64,000 nucleotides of DNA from Stutzerimonas stutzeri (GTDB lineage Bacteria; Pseudomonadota; Gammaproteobacteria; Pseudomonadales; Pseudomonadaceae). The DNA is taken from positions 3,550,001-3,614,000 of the forward strand of contig NZ_CP046902.1 in NCBI RefSeq assembly GCF_009789555.1, in the 5' to 3' direction. Every line of letters begins with the position of its first letter. Position 1 is the first letter of the stretch. A program made the translations under genes and the position numbers. The notes beneath the pieces are model-generated. The model ran no database searches. It saw only the letters and a list, made by a program, of their open reading frames with translations, and was not told the origin of the DNA. Positions 53,419 through 63,070 of this stretch are shown here, piece after piece.

Positions 53419-54729
53419 TCAGGCAGCTTGCGGGGCTTCCGCAGGCTTCACTGCTTCTTCGTAGGAGACCGATTTGTCGGTCACTTTAGCCTGCTGCAGG
53501 ACAGTATCTACAACTTGTTCTTCGAGCACAACAGAGCGGACTTCGTTCAGTTGCTCGTCGTTCTTGTAGTACCAGGACACGACCTGCTCCGGCTCCTGGT
53601 AAGCGGACGCCATCTCCTCGATCAGCTCGCGAACGCGCGCGTCGTCTGGCTTGAGCTCATACTGCTTGACCACTTCGGCAACGATCAGCCCCAGCACGAC
53701 GCGACGCTTGGCCTGCTCTTCGAACAGCTCCGCCGGCAGTTGATCGGGCTTGATGTTGCCACCGAACTGCTGAACGGCCTGAACGCGCAAGCGGTTCACT
53801 TCGTTGTCGACCAGCGCCTTGGGCACCTCGATCGGGTTGGCACTGACCAGACCTTCCATGACCTGGTTCTTGACCTTGGTCTTGATCGCCTGGCGCAGTT
53901 CGCGCTCCATGTTTTTCTTGACCTCGGCGCGGAAGCCTTCCAGGCCACCTTCCTGAACACCGAACTGAGCGAAGAACGCTTCGTTCAGCTCCGGCAGCTG
54001 AGGTGCCTCGACACTGTTGACGGTCACGGTGAACTCGGCGGTCTTGCCGGCGAGGTCGAGGTTCTGGTAATCCTCGGGGAACGTCGGGTTGATGACCCGC
54101 TCTTCACCCGCCTTCGCGCCCACCAGGGCGGATTCGAAGCCCGGGATCATGCGACCGGAGCCCAGGACGAGCTGGGTTCCCTGCGCCGAACCACCGGGGA
54201 AGGCTTCGCCGTCGATCTTGCCGACGAAATCAATATTCAGCTGATCGCCGTCTTCAGCGGCGCGATCGGCCTTTTCATAACGGGTATTCTGCTTGCGCAG
54301 GATATCGAGCATGTTGTCGACGTCCGCCTCGGACACCTCGGCCTGCAGGCGTTCGATCTCGATCCCGTCGAAACCGGACACCTTGAACTCGGGGAAAACT
54401 TCGAACGTCGCAACGTATTCCAGGTCCTTGCCCTTCTCGAACACCTTCGGCTCGACCGCGGGCGCGCCGGCAGGGTTCAGTTTCTCGGCAACCACGGCTT
54501 CATAGAAAGTAGCCTGGATCAGATCACCCAGCGCTTCCTGGCGCGCGGCAGCTTCGTAACGCTGACGAATGACGCTCATCGGCACCTTGCCGGGACGGAA
54601 ACCTGGGATTTTTGCACGGCTGGCGGTCTGTTGCAGACGCTTGTTGACTTCGGTCTCGATGCGCTCGACCGGCACGCCAATGGTCATGCGGCGCTCAAGA
54701 GCGGAGGTGCTTTCAACAGAAACTTGCAT
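53419..54729 (-). CDS. tig: Trigger factor
   Basis: 436 residues from ATG 54729 (MQVSVESTSALERRM), after GAGGAAAA. The ribosome-binding signature KIPGFRPGKVP is near residue 44. The FKBP-type isomerase domain contains DGDQLNIDFVGKIDGEAFPGG and RMIPGFESALVGAKAGE. The C-terminal chaperone arms follow. Acts on nascent chains at the ribosome. First gene of the tig-clpP-clpX cluster. Confidence 0.96.
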   Translation of the reverse strand: MQVSVESTSALERRMTIGVPVERIETEVNKRLQQTASRAKIPGFRPGKVPMSVIRQRYEAAARQEALGDLIQATFYEAVVAEKLNPAGAPAVEPKVFEKGKDLEYVATFEVFPEFKVSGFDGIEIERLQAEVSEADVDNMLDILRKQNTRYEKADRAAEDGDQLNIDFVGKIDGEAFPGGSAQGTQLVLGSGRMIPGFESALVGAKAGEERVINPTFPEDYQNLDLAGKTAEFTVTVNSVEAPQLPELNEAFFAQFGVQEGGLEGFRAEVKKNMERELRQAIKTKVKNQVMEGLVSANPIEVPKALVDNEVNRLRVQAVQQFGGNIKPDQLPAELFEEQAKRRVVLGLIVAEVVKQYELKPDDARVRELIEEMASAYQEPEQVVSWYYKNDEQLNEVRSVVLEEQVVDTVLQQAKVTDKSVSYEEAVKPAEAPQAA

Positions 54730-55039
54730 GGATTTTCCTCGTTGCACAGACATAAGCCGGCATTCCGGCCCCAGAATGGGCAAGCATTCTAGTGGCTCGT
54801 ATCACAGAAGTCACCCCGCCCGTCAGGGTGCGTTCATCTACAGCCTCATGCCGGCTTTTCTACGTGTTTTCCAGCATGAAGCCACCGACAGGCGGCGCTC
54901 GCCGAGCCGGGCACCTGGCCCGCCGATGCACGCCCGGCTGCGTTCGTTTGCCCCACGCCAGAGCAGTCCTTTGTTCACTGGTCTATGTTATTAGAAACGC
55001 TCATGCCAGAGCCCTGGCGCCGCAGAGAAGAGACGAGTC
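54730..55039. other. Intergenic region between tig and the DoxX gene
   Basis: About 310 bases separating divergent genes. It must hold the tig and doxX promoters. No gene, repeat or terminator is apparent. Confidence 0.5.
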
Positions 55040-55438
55040 ATGACTGATGATATTGGGAAGCTGGTACTGAGGGTTTCGGTGGGTGTACTGATTCTCCTGC
55101 ACGGGATCGCCAAGCTGCAAGGCGGCGTCGGGGGCATCGCCGGCATGCTGAGCAGCCACGGGTTGCCCAGCTTCCTCGCGTACGGTGCGTACCTCGGGGA
55201 AGTGCTCGGGCCGGTGCTGGTGATCATCGGGCTGTTCTCGCGCGTGGGCGCCGTGCTGATGGTCGGCAACATGCTCTTCGCCTTTGCGCTGGCTCATATG
55301 GACGAGTTGTTTTCAATCGGCCAGATGGGTGGCTGGGCGCTCGAACTGCAGGGCATGTTCCTGTTCGGCTCGATTGCCATCGCTTTGCTCGGCGCGGGCC
55401 GCTACAGCGTCGGCGGAAACCTGGGCCGTTTCAATTGA
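55040..55438 (+). CDS. DoxX family membrane protein
   Basis: 132 residues with four membrane segments. The DoxX pattern LRVSVGVLILLHGIAKLQGG, then YLGEVLGPVLVIIGLFSRVGAVLMVGNML and the terminal LGAGRYSVGG, is clear. Related proteins are linked to quinone or thiol redox processes, and the role here is unknown. An AGAGACGAG sequence precedes the ATG. Confidence 0.85.
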   Translation: MTDDIGKLVLRVSVGVLILLHGIAKLQGGVGGIAGMLSSHGLPSFLAYGAYLGEVLGPVLVIIGLFSRVGAVLMVGNMLFAFALAHMDELFSIGQMGGWALELQGMFLFGSIAIALLGAGRYSVGGNLGRFN

Positions 55439-55638
55439 TAGGTGAATAGGTGGGCTGCCGGCGACTGACAGCACCGGCGACCAGATCAGCCGAGTGCTGC
55501 TCAGTCGTCGACAGCCCAATCCAACCCTAGCCATTGAAGTCGAACCCTTTCCCGCAGCGCTACTTGGGTGCCGCCCCGGTTGCTCATTTCGTCGATGAGA
55601 TGCGCAACACCACGCTTTGCCCGCTATGATCAGGCCCC

Positions 55639-56040
55639 ATGACTGCTTCGGTTCCAATCCGTCAACCCTGCCCCCCAGCGGCCTGCATCTGTCGCCGTGA
55701 ACGGTTGCAGGAAAACCCCGACAGCGACCTGCGCATCCTTCGTCTGACCCGGCACGAAGAGCATCGTCTGCTGGATCGCCTGGAGAATCTGGCGAGCCTT
55801 CCTGATCTCCAACGCCTGCAACAACGCCTGTATGAGCAGTTGGGCATTCGCCTGGACATCGCACCCGGTCCCAACGAGGTGCGCAGCATGCGCGGGATTC
55901 GCATCACGATCGCCGAGCAGCCCGGTCTTTGCCGCAAGACTCGCCAAGCGATTCCAGCGGCCATTCGGCGGGGGCTGGAGAAACACCCGCAAATCGCTTA
56001 CGAGCTGCTCAACACCCATGACCTGCTGCGCGACGCCTGA
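55639..56040 (+). CDS. Conserved Pseudomonas protein of 133 residues, unknown function
   Basis: N-terminal Cys-rich motif CPPAACICRRERL (Cys-x4-Cys-x-Cys including the first Pro-Cys), then a helical part (RHEEHRLLDRLENLASLPDLQRLQQRL) and IAPGPNEVRSMRGIRI...PGLCRKTRQAIPAAIRRGLE. I recall close relatives only in pseudomonads and no assigned function. The three N-terminal cysteines plus the one in GLCRKT could bind a metal or cluster. No clear ribosome-binding site; the ATG is the first in frame. Confidence 0.7.
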   Translation: MTASVPIRQPCPPAACICRRERLQENPDSDLRILRLTRHEEHRLLDRLENLASLPDLQRLQQRLYEQLGIRLDIAPGPNEVRSMRGIRITIAEQPGLCRKTRQAIPAAIRRGLEKHPQIAYELLNTHDLLRDA

Positions 56041-56325
56041 ACTGCCCCGACGAAAGACGAGGCCTTCGGTAATGGCGCTCTGTAGCGCCTTCTGCGATAG
56101 TTGTCCGATCAGTCGATAACCACTGGTTGCCTCCCGCCCACAAGGCTTTGAGGCGTTGTGACGCATTGCGAGCCTCGCTGCCCTCACCCGTGCGCAGCAG
56201 CCGCGTCTTTTGTCGCGCTATCCGCGCGTCCCCTGGCTCACCGCCATCGTTGTGCCCGCCGCTGTTCACCAGCGCCTGGCCGTTCGACATAACAACCAAA
56301 AGACCGATCCGAACAAGGACGCACC

Positions 56326-57321
56326 ATGAAACTGACCCGTTGCTTTACCGCGCTGGCCGTCGCTGCCGCGCTGTCCGCCAGCTTTACTGCCGCAGCCCGC
56401 GAATACTCCGTTTCCACTGTGCTGTCCGATGCCTTCCCCTGGGGCCAGGCCGCGCAGAAATGGGCCGACCTGGTGGAGGAGCGCTCCAACGGCGAGATCA
56501 CCCTGCGCGTATACCCCAACGCGCAACTGGTAGCGGGCGATCAGACCAAGGAATTCTCCGCCATGCGCTCCGGCCTGATCGACATGGCGGTCGGCTCCAC
56601 CATCAATTGGTCCCCGCAAGTGCCGGAGCTGAACCTGTTTTCGTTGCCCTTCCTGATGGCCAATAGTGCGGACCTGGACGCGATCACTCAGGGCGAAGCC
56701 GGCAAGCAGGCCTTCGAAGCCATCGAGAAACGCGGCATCGTCCCACTGGCATGGGGCGAAAATGGCTTTCGCGAGATTTCCAACTCGTCCAAACCCGTGA
56801 AGACACCGGCAGATCTGGCCGGCCTGAAAATCCGCGTGGTCGGCTCGCCGCTGTTCCAGGACACCTTCACCGCCCTGGGCGCCAACCCGACCCAGATGAG
56901 CTGGGCCGACGCCAAGCCGGCGTTGACCACAGGCGCAGTCGATGGTCAGGAAAATCCGCTCTCGGTCTTCGATGTGGCACGCGTCGACCAGGTGGGCCAG
57001 AAGTACCTGACGCTCTGGCATTACATGGCCGACCCGCTGGTCTTTGCCGTCAACCAGCGCGTCTGGAAGCAACTGCCCGAAGCCGATCGTGAACTCCTGC
57101 GCCAGGCGGCAATCGACGCCGGCAAGTGGGAAATCGAACTGTCGCGCAACGCCGAAGCCAAGCGCCTCGAAGATATTCGTTCACGCGGCGTCGAGGTGAC
57201 GGAACTGACCCGCGAGGAGCATCAGGCATTCGTCGAGGCGACTCGCGTGGTACACGAGAAATGGGCGCCCAAGATCGGTGCTGAACTGCTCGAGGCGGCC
57301 CGGGCGGCCATCGCAGAGTAA
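56326..57321 (+). CDS. dctP: TRAP transporter substrate-binding protein (DctP family)
   Basis: 331 residues with a Sec signal peptide (TRCFTALAVAAALSASF, cleavage near AAA). The DctP fold signature is visible: WADLVEERSNGEITLRVYPNAQL, GLIDMAVGSTINWSPQVPEL and the substrate-carboxylate Arg region LKIRVVGSPLFQDTFTALGANPTQMSWADAKPALTTGAVDGQENP. Binds an organic acid anion in the periplasm; the ligand cannot be read from sequence. AAGGAC precedes the ATG. dctQ and dctM follow. Confidence 0.92.
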   Translation: MKLTRCFTALAVAAALSASFTAAAREYSVSTVLSDAFPWGQAAQKWADLVEERSNGEITLRVYPNAQLVAGDQTKEFSAMRSGLIDMAVGSTINWSPQVPELNLFSLPFLMANSADLDAITQGEAGKQAFEAIEKRGIVPLAWGENGFREISNSSKPVKTPADLAGLKIRVVGSPLFQDTFTALGANPTQMSWADAKPALTTGAVDGQENPLSVFDVARVDQVGQKYLTLWHYMADPLVFAVNQRVWKQLPEADRELLRQAAIDAGKWEIELSRNAEAKRLEDIRSRGVEVTELTREEHQAFVEATRVVHEKWAPKIGAELLEAARAAIAE

Positions 57322-57368
57322 AACCGTTTCGCCCGGCGGCGCGGCGCCGCCGGGACCAGAGGAAAACC

Positions 57369-57845
57369 ATGAACAATCGACAGGACGCGCGCCTCGAGCG
57401 CGTGCTGGCTACCCTGGCCCTTGTGATCATCAGCCTGATCAGCGTGGCCAACGTGGTGGTGCGCTATTTCACCAACGCTTCCTTCGCCTTCACCGAAGAG
57501 CTCTCCGTCTTTCTGCTGGTCATCCTGACGTTTGCCGGTGCCTCGGTGGCCATGCGCAGCAACCGGCACATTCGCATCGGATTGATCGAACGACTGTTCC
57601 CGCGCCTGCGCGCGCCGCTGATCATCATCCAATGGATTGCAAGCATCGCGGTACTCGGGCTCGTGGCCTGGTTCGGCGGGCTGTTTGCGCTGGAAGAATA
57701 TCAGTGGGAGTCGCAGTCGCCCGGCCTCGGACTGCCGAACTGGTGGTACGTGGTCTGGCTGCCGTTGCTGGCCCTGGCGATGGCCGTGCGACTGACCCAG
57801 ATGACCCTCGACCGGTTGCGCGGGAGGTTGTCCGATGAGCCCTGA
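57369..57845 (+). CDS. dctQ: TRAP transporter small permease (DctQ family)
   Basis: 158 residues with four membrane helices and the family pattern ISVANVVVRYFTNASFAFTEELSVFLLVILTFAGASVAMRSNRHIRIGL. GAGGAAAA precedes the ATG. Overlaps dctM by 11 bases. Confidence 0.92.
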   Translation: MNNRQDARLERVLATLALVIISLISVANVVVRYFTNASFAFTEELSVFLLVILTFAGASVAMRSNRHIRIGLIERLFPRLRAPLIIIQWIASIAVLGLVAWFGGLFALEEYQWESQSPGLGLPNWWYVVWLPLLALAMAVRLTQMTLDRLRGRLSDEP

Positions 57846-59130
57846 CGTGTGGATGCTCGCCAGTTTCCTGCTGCTGTTGCTGATCGGCGTACCGGTGGCT
57901 TTTTCCCTTGCGCTATCGGGGGCCGTCGGCATCCTCGCAGGGCTCTCGCCGGACATGCTGGCGACGCTCGGTACCAATACCTACAACGGGGTCGCCAAAT
58001 ACCCGCTGATCGCGATTCCGCTGTTCATCCTCACCGGCCTGGTGTTCGAGAAATCCGGCGTGGCGCTGCGTCTGGTGCGCTTCGCGCAAGCACTGATCGG
58101 CCCACGGCACGGCGGCCTGGCCATGGTCGCCGTTCTGGTCTGCCTGATCATGGGCGGCATGAGCGGATCCGGCCCCGCGGACGCCGCGGCGGTGGCCATG
58201 GTGATGCTCCCGAGCATGACCCGCGCCGGCTACCCGAAGCCGTTCTCGGCCACGCTGATCGCCGCCTCGGCGTCCACCGCCATCCTGATCCCGCCGTCCA
58301 TTGCGCTGATTCTCTATTCCATCGTCGTGCCGGGTGTGGACTTGCGCGCACTGTTCGCGGCGGGCCTGTTCCCGGGCATCATCGCCGGGCTGGTGCTGTT
58401 GCTGCCGGCCTGGTTGCTCTCCCGTCGCTACGGCTGGGAAACCCCGGAAGGTGCCGAGCGTCCACCCTTGGCCGAAAGTTTCCGTCAGGCGCTGCCAGCC
58501 TTGTTCGCACCTGTGCTCATCCTCGGAGGCCTGCGCAGCGGCCTGTTCACACCGACCGAAGCAGCGGTGGCGGGCGTCACCTATGGCGTACTGATCGGCC
58601 TGTTCGTCACCCGAGAACTGGACTGGCGCAACCTCTGGAAGCTCTGCGGCGAGGCCGCGGTCATCTCCGGCGTGGTAATGCTGATCATCGCCCTGGCGGG
58701 TATCTTCGCCTGGGCTGGCACCATGCTCGGTACGTTCCGTCACCTCGCCGAATGGCTGATATCGCTTTCGGACAACGCGACCGTACTGCTGATCCTGGTC
58801 ATGATCGCCGTGTTGCTGGCCGGCATGCTGCTGGATGCGATTTCCATCTACCTGATCCTCATGCCGATCCTGATTCCGGTCATGCAGCACTTCGGCTGGA
58901 ACCCCGTCTGGTTCGGCATCCTGTTGGCGATGAACATCGCCATCGGCCAGTTCACGCCACCGGTCGCGATCAATCTGATGGTCACCGCCGAGGTCGCCAA
59001 GATACGCCTGGAGCAGACGGTCGGCTGGGCGATGCTGTTTGTTCTGGTGATGGGAAGCGCCCTGGTGCTGGTAGCGGTCTTTCCCGAAATCGCGCTGTGG
59101 CTTCCGAGGGTGTTGGGCTACGCGGTCTAG
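57835..59130 (+). CDS. dctM: TRAP transporter large permease (DctM family)
   Basis: 431 residues, about 12 membrane helices. Signature segments: GGMSGSGPADAAAVAMVMLPSM and ASASTAILIPPSIALILYSIV in the N-terminal half, GLFTPTEAAVAGVTYG in the middle, and NIAIGQFTPPVAINLMVTAEVAKI near the end. Sodium-driven uptake of the DctP ligand. End of the TRAP operon; a GC-rich hairpin follows. Confidence 0.93.
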   Translation: MSPDVWMLASFLLLLLIGVPVAFSLALSGAVGILAGLSPDMLATLGTNTYNGVAKYPLIAIPLFILTGLVFEKSGVALRLVRFAQALIGPRHGGLAMVAVLVCLIMGGMSGSGPADAAAVAMVMLPSMTRAGYPKPFSATLIAASASTAILIPPSIALILYSIVVPGVDLRALFAAGLFPGIIAGLVLLLPAWLLSRRYGWETPEGAERPPLAESFRQALPALFAPVLILGGLRSGLFTPTEAAVAGVTYGVLIGLFVTRELDWRNLWKLCGEAAVISGVVMLIIALAGIFAWAGTMLGTFRHLAEWLISLSDNATVLLILVMIAVLLAGMLLDAISIYLILMPILIPVMQHFGWNPVWFGILLAMNIAIGQFTPPVAINLMVTAEVAKIRLEQTVGWAMLFVLVMGSALVLVAVFPEIALWLPRVLGYAV

Positions 59131-59149
59131 CTGGCCGCTATCTCACCAT

Positions 59150-59174
59150 GGGCCCCGTGACATCAACGGGGCCC
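59150..59174. terminator. GC-rich hairpin between dctM and the convergent oxidoreductase gene
   Basis: GGGCCCCGT/ACGGGGCCC stem with 7-base loop. No T-run, so intrinsic termination is uncertain. Its position between convergent genes supports a 3'-end role. Confidence 0.5.
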
Positions 59175-59292
59175 AGCGACGGGAACAAGCCCCCGCGATA
59201 CAACCGCTGGCAGGATAGGCGGGACGTCAAGGCGCGCGCCCTGACGTCATGCCGGGATCGCCCCCGGTCGTTCAGGCGACGGCGCGCCGCAC

Positions 59293-60525
59293 TCAACCGC
59301 CTACCGCAACCATCCCGACCGGCGGCAGGCTCGTCGCCGGTGCCTGTGTGGACGCGGCAGCCCGCTCCGCACGCTGCTGCATCACGATATCCAGCGCTCG
59401 GCTGGGCAGGATGTCGATGTCATCGAAGGTAATCAACTGACCGGGTTCGACCGCTCGCTTGAGCGCCGTCTTGCGTAGCAGGCCGATCGGCACGTGGTCC
59501 GGGTTCTGGTCGAGCTTGAGTGCTTCGCCACGGAACTGGAACCCGCCGATCCCACGTTCGATGAGTTCACCCGGGCGCATGGCGCGCTTGGCGATGGCGC
59601 CCACACCCAGCGTTGGCGCGGTCGAGTTGTTCAGCAACACGCCGCCGCCATTGAGCACACGACGCACAGTCTTGCCCACTTCCAGCGAACACAGGTGGAA
59701 GGGTCGCACCAGTGTGTAATAGGGGCCTGCGCCGAGTTTGAAATACTCGATGGCGGCGCGCTGGTCGTCATCGTGCCGGCAGGTCAGGAACACGCCACCC
59801 GCCGGATAGCCGGAGGGAATGACATAGTCGACGAAGGGCTGGCCGAGGCGCTCGGCCATCATGCCCAACAGGTTTCCGGTTTCCGTCAGATTGGTCGAGG
59901 CCAGCCCTTCGAGCCCCTGCTTGGTGATGGTCGCGCCCAGGCCGTTTCCAACGATCACCTGTTCGATCTGCACTTTCGTGCCGTCAGTGAACGAGGTGGT
60001 CTGGTCGACGCTGATGCCCTGGCGTTTCGCCCAATAGGTCATGTCCTCCGGCGATGGGTCGTGGTTCAGGTACCCTTTCATGTTGCCGTAGACCAAGGGT
60101 TTGAAGCCCATCATCAAAGCTTCTTCGTGCAGGGCCGCCAATGAACCGGGCTGATCGCCCTCCGCCTCCGTTATGAACCCCTTGGCGGCCAGATAGGAGC
60201 CGGTGGTCACCTGCAGTTCCGCATTGATCGTCACCACAGGCAATCCAGCCTCGAAGGCGCGCTCGATGACCTCGGTGCCGTGGAAGACATCGCCACTGCA
60301 CTCGACGATAAGATCAGCCTCGTCGATCAACTGGTCGATGGAATTGGTGAGCCGCTCAGCCATCGGAAAGTCGCTGAAAGCGCTCAACGGCCGGCGTGTC
60401 AGTACACGGGAAATCTCGAGATCCTGGTAGTGCTGCTTGATCAGCCGGATAAAACAGTGGGCGATCATTCCTGTGCCGGATACACCGATCTTCTTGGTAG
60501 GCGAGGTAGACATAAGCGAATCCAT
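59293..60525 (-). CDS. NAD(P)-dependent oxidoreductase with C-terminal SAF domain
   Basis: 410 residues. The N-terminal Rossmann domain has KIGVSGTGMIAHCFIRLI and ADLIVECSGDVFHG, as in homoserine-dehydrogenase-like enzymes. The C-terminal SAF-like part includes GPYYTLVRPFHLCSLEVGKTVRRVL and AKRAMRPGELIERGIGGFQFRGEAL...VPIGLLRKTALKRAVEPGQLITFDDI, with the repeated pattern of SAF domains. Such proteins occur in sugar-acid or sialic-acid-like pathways; the substrate is unknown. It is convergent with the TRAP operon, which might import its substrate. ATG 60525 is chosen; ATG 60513 is also possible. Confidence 0.78.
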   Translation of the reverse strand: MDSLMSTSPTKKIGVSGTGMIAHCFIRLIKQHYQDLEISRVLTRRPLSAFSDFPMAERLTNSIDQLIDEADLIVECSGDVFHGTEVIERAFEAGLPVVTINAELQVTTGSYLAAKGFITEAEGDQPGSLAALHEEALMMGFKPLVYGNMKGYLNHDPSPEDMTYWAKRQGISVDQTTSFTDGTKVQIEQVIVGNGLGATITKQGLEGLASTNLTETGNLLGMMAERLGQPFVDYVIPSGYPAGGVFLTCRHDDDQRAAIEYFKLGAGPYYTLVRPFHLCSLEVGKTVRRVLNGGGVLLNNSTAPTLGVGAIAKRAMRPGELIERGIGGFQFRGEALKLDQNPDHVPIGLLRKTALKRAVEPGQLITFDDIDILPSRALDIVMQQRAERAAASTQAPATSLPPVGMVAVGG

Positions 60526-60774
60526 TCAATGGGCAACGAATGCTCTGACCGCAGCGGCAGAAAAAGATTTTGTAGCAAAATAAAAAAATCTGGCCTAACG
60601 CCATCTCCTGACGCGGCTGCGCTCATCAGGCGTGTGAATGCCTCAAGCTAAGCGTTTGCAGAGCAATTGAGCCAATTGATTAATGGCCAAGAAAGGGGGA
60701 CAGCAGGTTGTATTTTTGTCGCCAGATTAAGGCGCAAAAGGAAGCGGCATTGCACCGCCTCCTATCGAACGCCG

Positions 60775-61275
60775 TTACTTCAGGGCCGCCATTGCCGCCT
60801 CGTAGTTCGGCTCTGTGCCGATCTCGGCGACCAGCTCGCTGTGCAGGACCTGATCCTGCTCATCCAGTACGACGACCGCACGCGCGCTTACGCCTGCGAG
60901 CGGGCCCGTGGCGATCAACACGCCATAGTCTTCGAGAAATTCCCGGCCGCGCATGGTCGACAGGTTGATGACATTATCCAGGCCTTCCGCGCCGCAGAAG
61001 CGCTTCTGCGCGAACGGCAGGTCAGCCGAAATGCACAGCACGACGGTATTGGCCAGCTCGTTGGCCTGGGCATTGAACTTGCGCACCGAGGTGGCGCATG
61101 TCGGCGTATCGATGCTCGGGAAGATGTTCAGCACCTTGCGCTTACCCGCAAAGCTGCTCAGCGTGACATCAGCCAGGTCGCCGCCGACCAGGCTGAACGG
61201 CTTGGCAGCCTGGCCCGTCTGCGGAAAAACGCCGGCGATCTGGATTGGGTTGCCTCTTAAGGTTACGTCAGTCAT
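60775..61275 (-). CDS. tpx: Thiol peroxidase Tpx
   Basis: 166 residues from ATG 61275, after AACAGGAG. Peroxidatic Cys in FPSIDTPTCATSVRKFN (about residue 59) and resolving Cys in KRFCGAEGLDNV (about 93), the atypical 2-Cys Tpx arrangement. Reduces hydroperoxides with thioredoxin. It follows the AGCS symporter gene by about 50 bases on the same strand. Confidence 0.95.
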   Translation of the reverse strand: MTDVTLRGNPIQIAGVFPQTGQAAKPFSLVGGDLADVTLSSFAGKRKVLNIFPSIDTPTCATSVRKFNAQANELANTVVLCISADLPFAQKRFCGAEGLDNVINLSTMRGREFLEDYGVLIATGPLAGVSARAVVVLDEQDQVLHSELVAEIGTEPNYEAAMAALK

Positions 61276-61325
61276 GTGGACTCCTGTTGGTCGTGGGCCA
61301 CGGGTAAGCCCGCGGCCCGGATTGA

Positions 61326-62678
61326 TCACGCCGCCTGGTTACGAGCGAAGTATTCCTTGGTCAACTTGACCACTACGGGGCTCAGCAGCATGAGGGAAAT
61401 GAGGTTGGGAATCGCCATCAGCCCGTTGAGCGTATCGGCGAGCAACCAGGCGAAATCCAGCTGGGCGATCGCTCCGAACGGCACGGCCAGTACCCAGATC
61501 ACACGGAAAGGCCAGATTGCCTTGGTGCCGATCATGAATTCCCAGCACTTCTCGCCGAAGTAGCTCCAGCCCAGAATCGTGGTGAAGGCGAATACCACGA
61601 GTGCGATGGTCAGCACGGCGCCACCGAAGCCCGGCATGGCGGATTCAAAGGCGGCCGCAGACAGTGCGGCACCGCTTTCGCCTCCGGTCCAGACGCCCGA
61701 GCAGATGATCGCCAGCCCCGTGACGGTGCAGATGATGATGGTATCGATGAAGGTGCCCATCATCCCGATCATGCCCGAGCGTACCGAACTCTGGGTGGTA
61801 CCGGCTGCCTGGGCGATACCGGCTGTCCCCAGACCCGCCTCATTGGAGAAGATCCCGCGGGCGACGCCGAAGCGAATAGCGGCCATGACCGCTGCGCCGG
61901 CGAAGCCGCCCGTGGCCGCGATGGGCGAGAAGGCATGGGTAAAGATCAGGTCGAATGCCGCTGGAATCTGCTCGGCATGAACCACCAGCACCGTGACGCC
62001 GGCGATGATGTACGCCACGCACATGAAAGGCACCAGCGCCGCGGCCACCTTGCCGATCCGCTTGATACCGCCCAGGATGACCAGCCCGACGAACAGCATG
62101 GTGACCAGACCGGTCACCCACACCGGCACGGAGAACGTGGCCTCGAGCGCATGTGCCATGCTGTTCACCTGCACCATGTTGCCGATGCCGAAACCAGCCA
62201 GGCCACCGAAGATGGCGAAGGCGCCACCGAGCCACAGCCAACGCTTGCCCAAACCGTTCTTGATGGCGTACATCGGCCCGCCGACATGCTCACCGCGGTC
62301 GTCCTTCTCGCGGTAATGCACCGCCAGCACGACTTCGCAGTACTTGGTGGCCATGCCCACCAGCGCGGTGCACCACATCCAGAACAGCGCCCCGGGGCCC
62401 CCGAGGAAAATCGCCGTGGCGACGCCGGCGATGTTGCCGGTACCGACCGTCGCGGCCAGGCACGTCATCAACGCCTGGAACGGGCTGATCTCGCCCGAAT
62501 CCTCGTCACCTTTGACGCGTCCGCGCCAGATCAGTGCGAAACCGGTGCCGATACGCGCCAGCGGCATGAACTTGAGCATCAGCATCAGGAAGAGACCGGT
62601 GCCAAGGATCAGCACCAGCATGGGTGGTCCCCAGACGAGACCGTTAATGCTATTGACCAGGTTTTGCAGGAATTCCAT
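61326..62678 (-). CDS. AGCS-family alanine/glycine:cation symporter
   Basis: 450 residues with about ten membrane helices. Family motifs: FQALMTCLAATVGTGNIAGVATAIFLGGPGALFWMW, KYCEVVLAVHYREKD, GPMYAIKNGLG and FGVARGIFSNEAGLGTAGIAQAAG. Takes up alanine, glycine or related amino acids with sodium or protons. ATG 62678 follows AAGGGTG. Probably co-transcribed with tpx. Confidence 0.92.
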   Translation of the reverse strand: MEFLQNLVNSINGLVWGPPMLVLILGTGLFLMLMLKFMPLARIGTGFALIWRGRVKGDEDSGEISPFQALMTCLAATVGTGNIAGVATAIFLGGPGALFWMWCTALVGMATKYCEVVLAVHYREKDDRGEHVGGPMYAIKNGLGKRWLWLGGAFAIFGGLAGFGIGNMVQVNSMAHALEATFSVPVWVTGLVTMLFVGLVILGGIKRIGKVAAALVPFMCVAYIIAGVTVLVVHAEQIPAAFDLIFTHAFSPIAATGGFAGAAVMAAIRFGVARGIFSNEAGLGTAGIAQAAGTTQSSVRSGMIGMMGTFIDTIIICTVTGLAIICSGVWTGGESGAALSAAAFESAMPGFGGAVLTIALVVFAFTTILGWSYFGEKCWEFMIGTKAIWPFRVIWVLAVPFGAIAQLDFAWLLADTLNGLMAIPNLISLMLLSPVVVKLTKEYFARNQAA

Positions 62679-63070
62679 TCAAGGCACCCTTATTGATTAT
62701 GTTAGACATCCTTGCCCGAGCGGCTCGCGTCGGAGCGGCGTCCAGATGCAGCGCATGGCACGCCGTGTTCGAACCCCGTGCCGAAGCGATTCGGTAACGG
62801 CCCCGACTTCATGTGCTGGGCACGACCGGGCACTTGCAAAACTCATGCTGGAGCCCTGCAATGACCGCCACGCAAGATGCGACCGAGCGATCCTACCACC
62901 ACCGCGGGCGCTTGGCGCGACACCCTGCCAGTTCCGATGGCAGCCTTGGGCTACCCGCTGAGCAGCCCTCGTGTGGAGGCTCGATTGCCGGCTTCGCAAG
63001 CTCATCAGCGTAGCTCAGGCACGCCTTGTCGCCAGTGGCTGCAGCGCGAAATGGGCGCGCAGACGCGGCC
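62679..63070. other. Intergenic region between tamB and the AGCS gene
   Basis: About 390 bases between two minus-strand genes. I looked for a glycine-riboswitch pattern and saw none. No gene with a ribosome-binding site and no clear terminator is visible. Confidence 0.45.

Noticed and set aside
62679..63070. Glycine riboswitch before the AGCS symporter
   Set aside because: No match to the conserved aptamer core on the minus strand.
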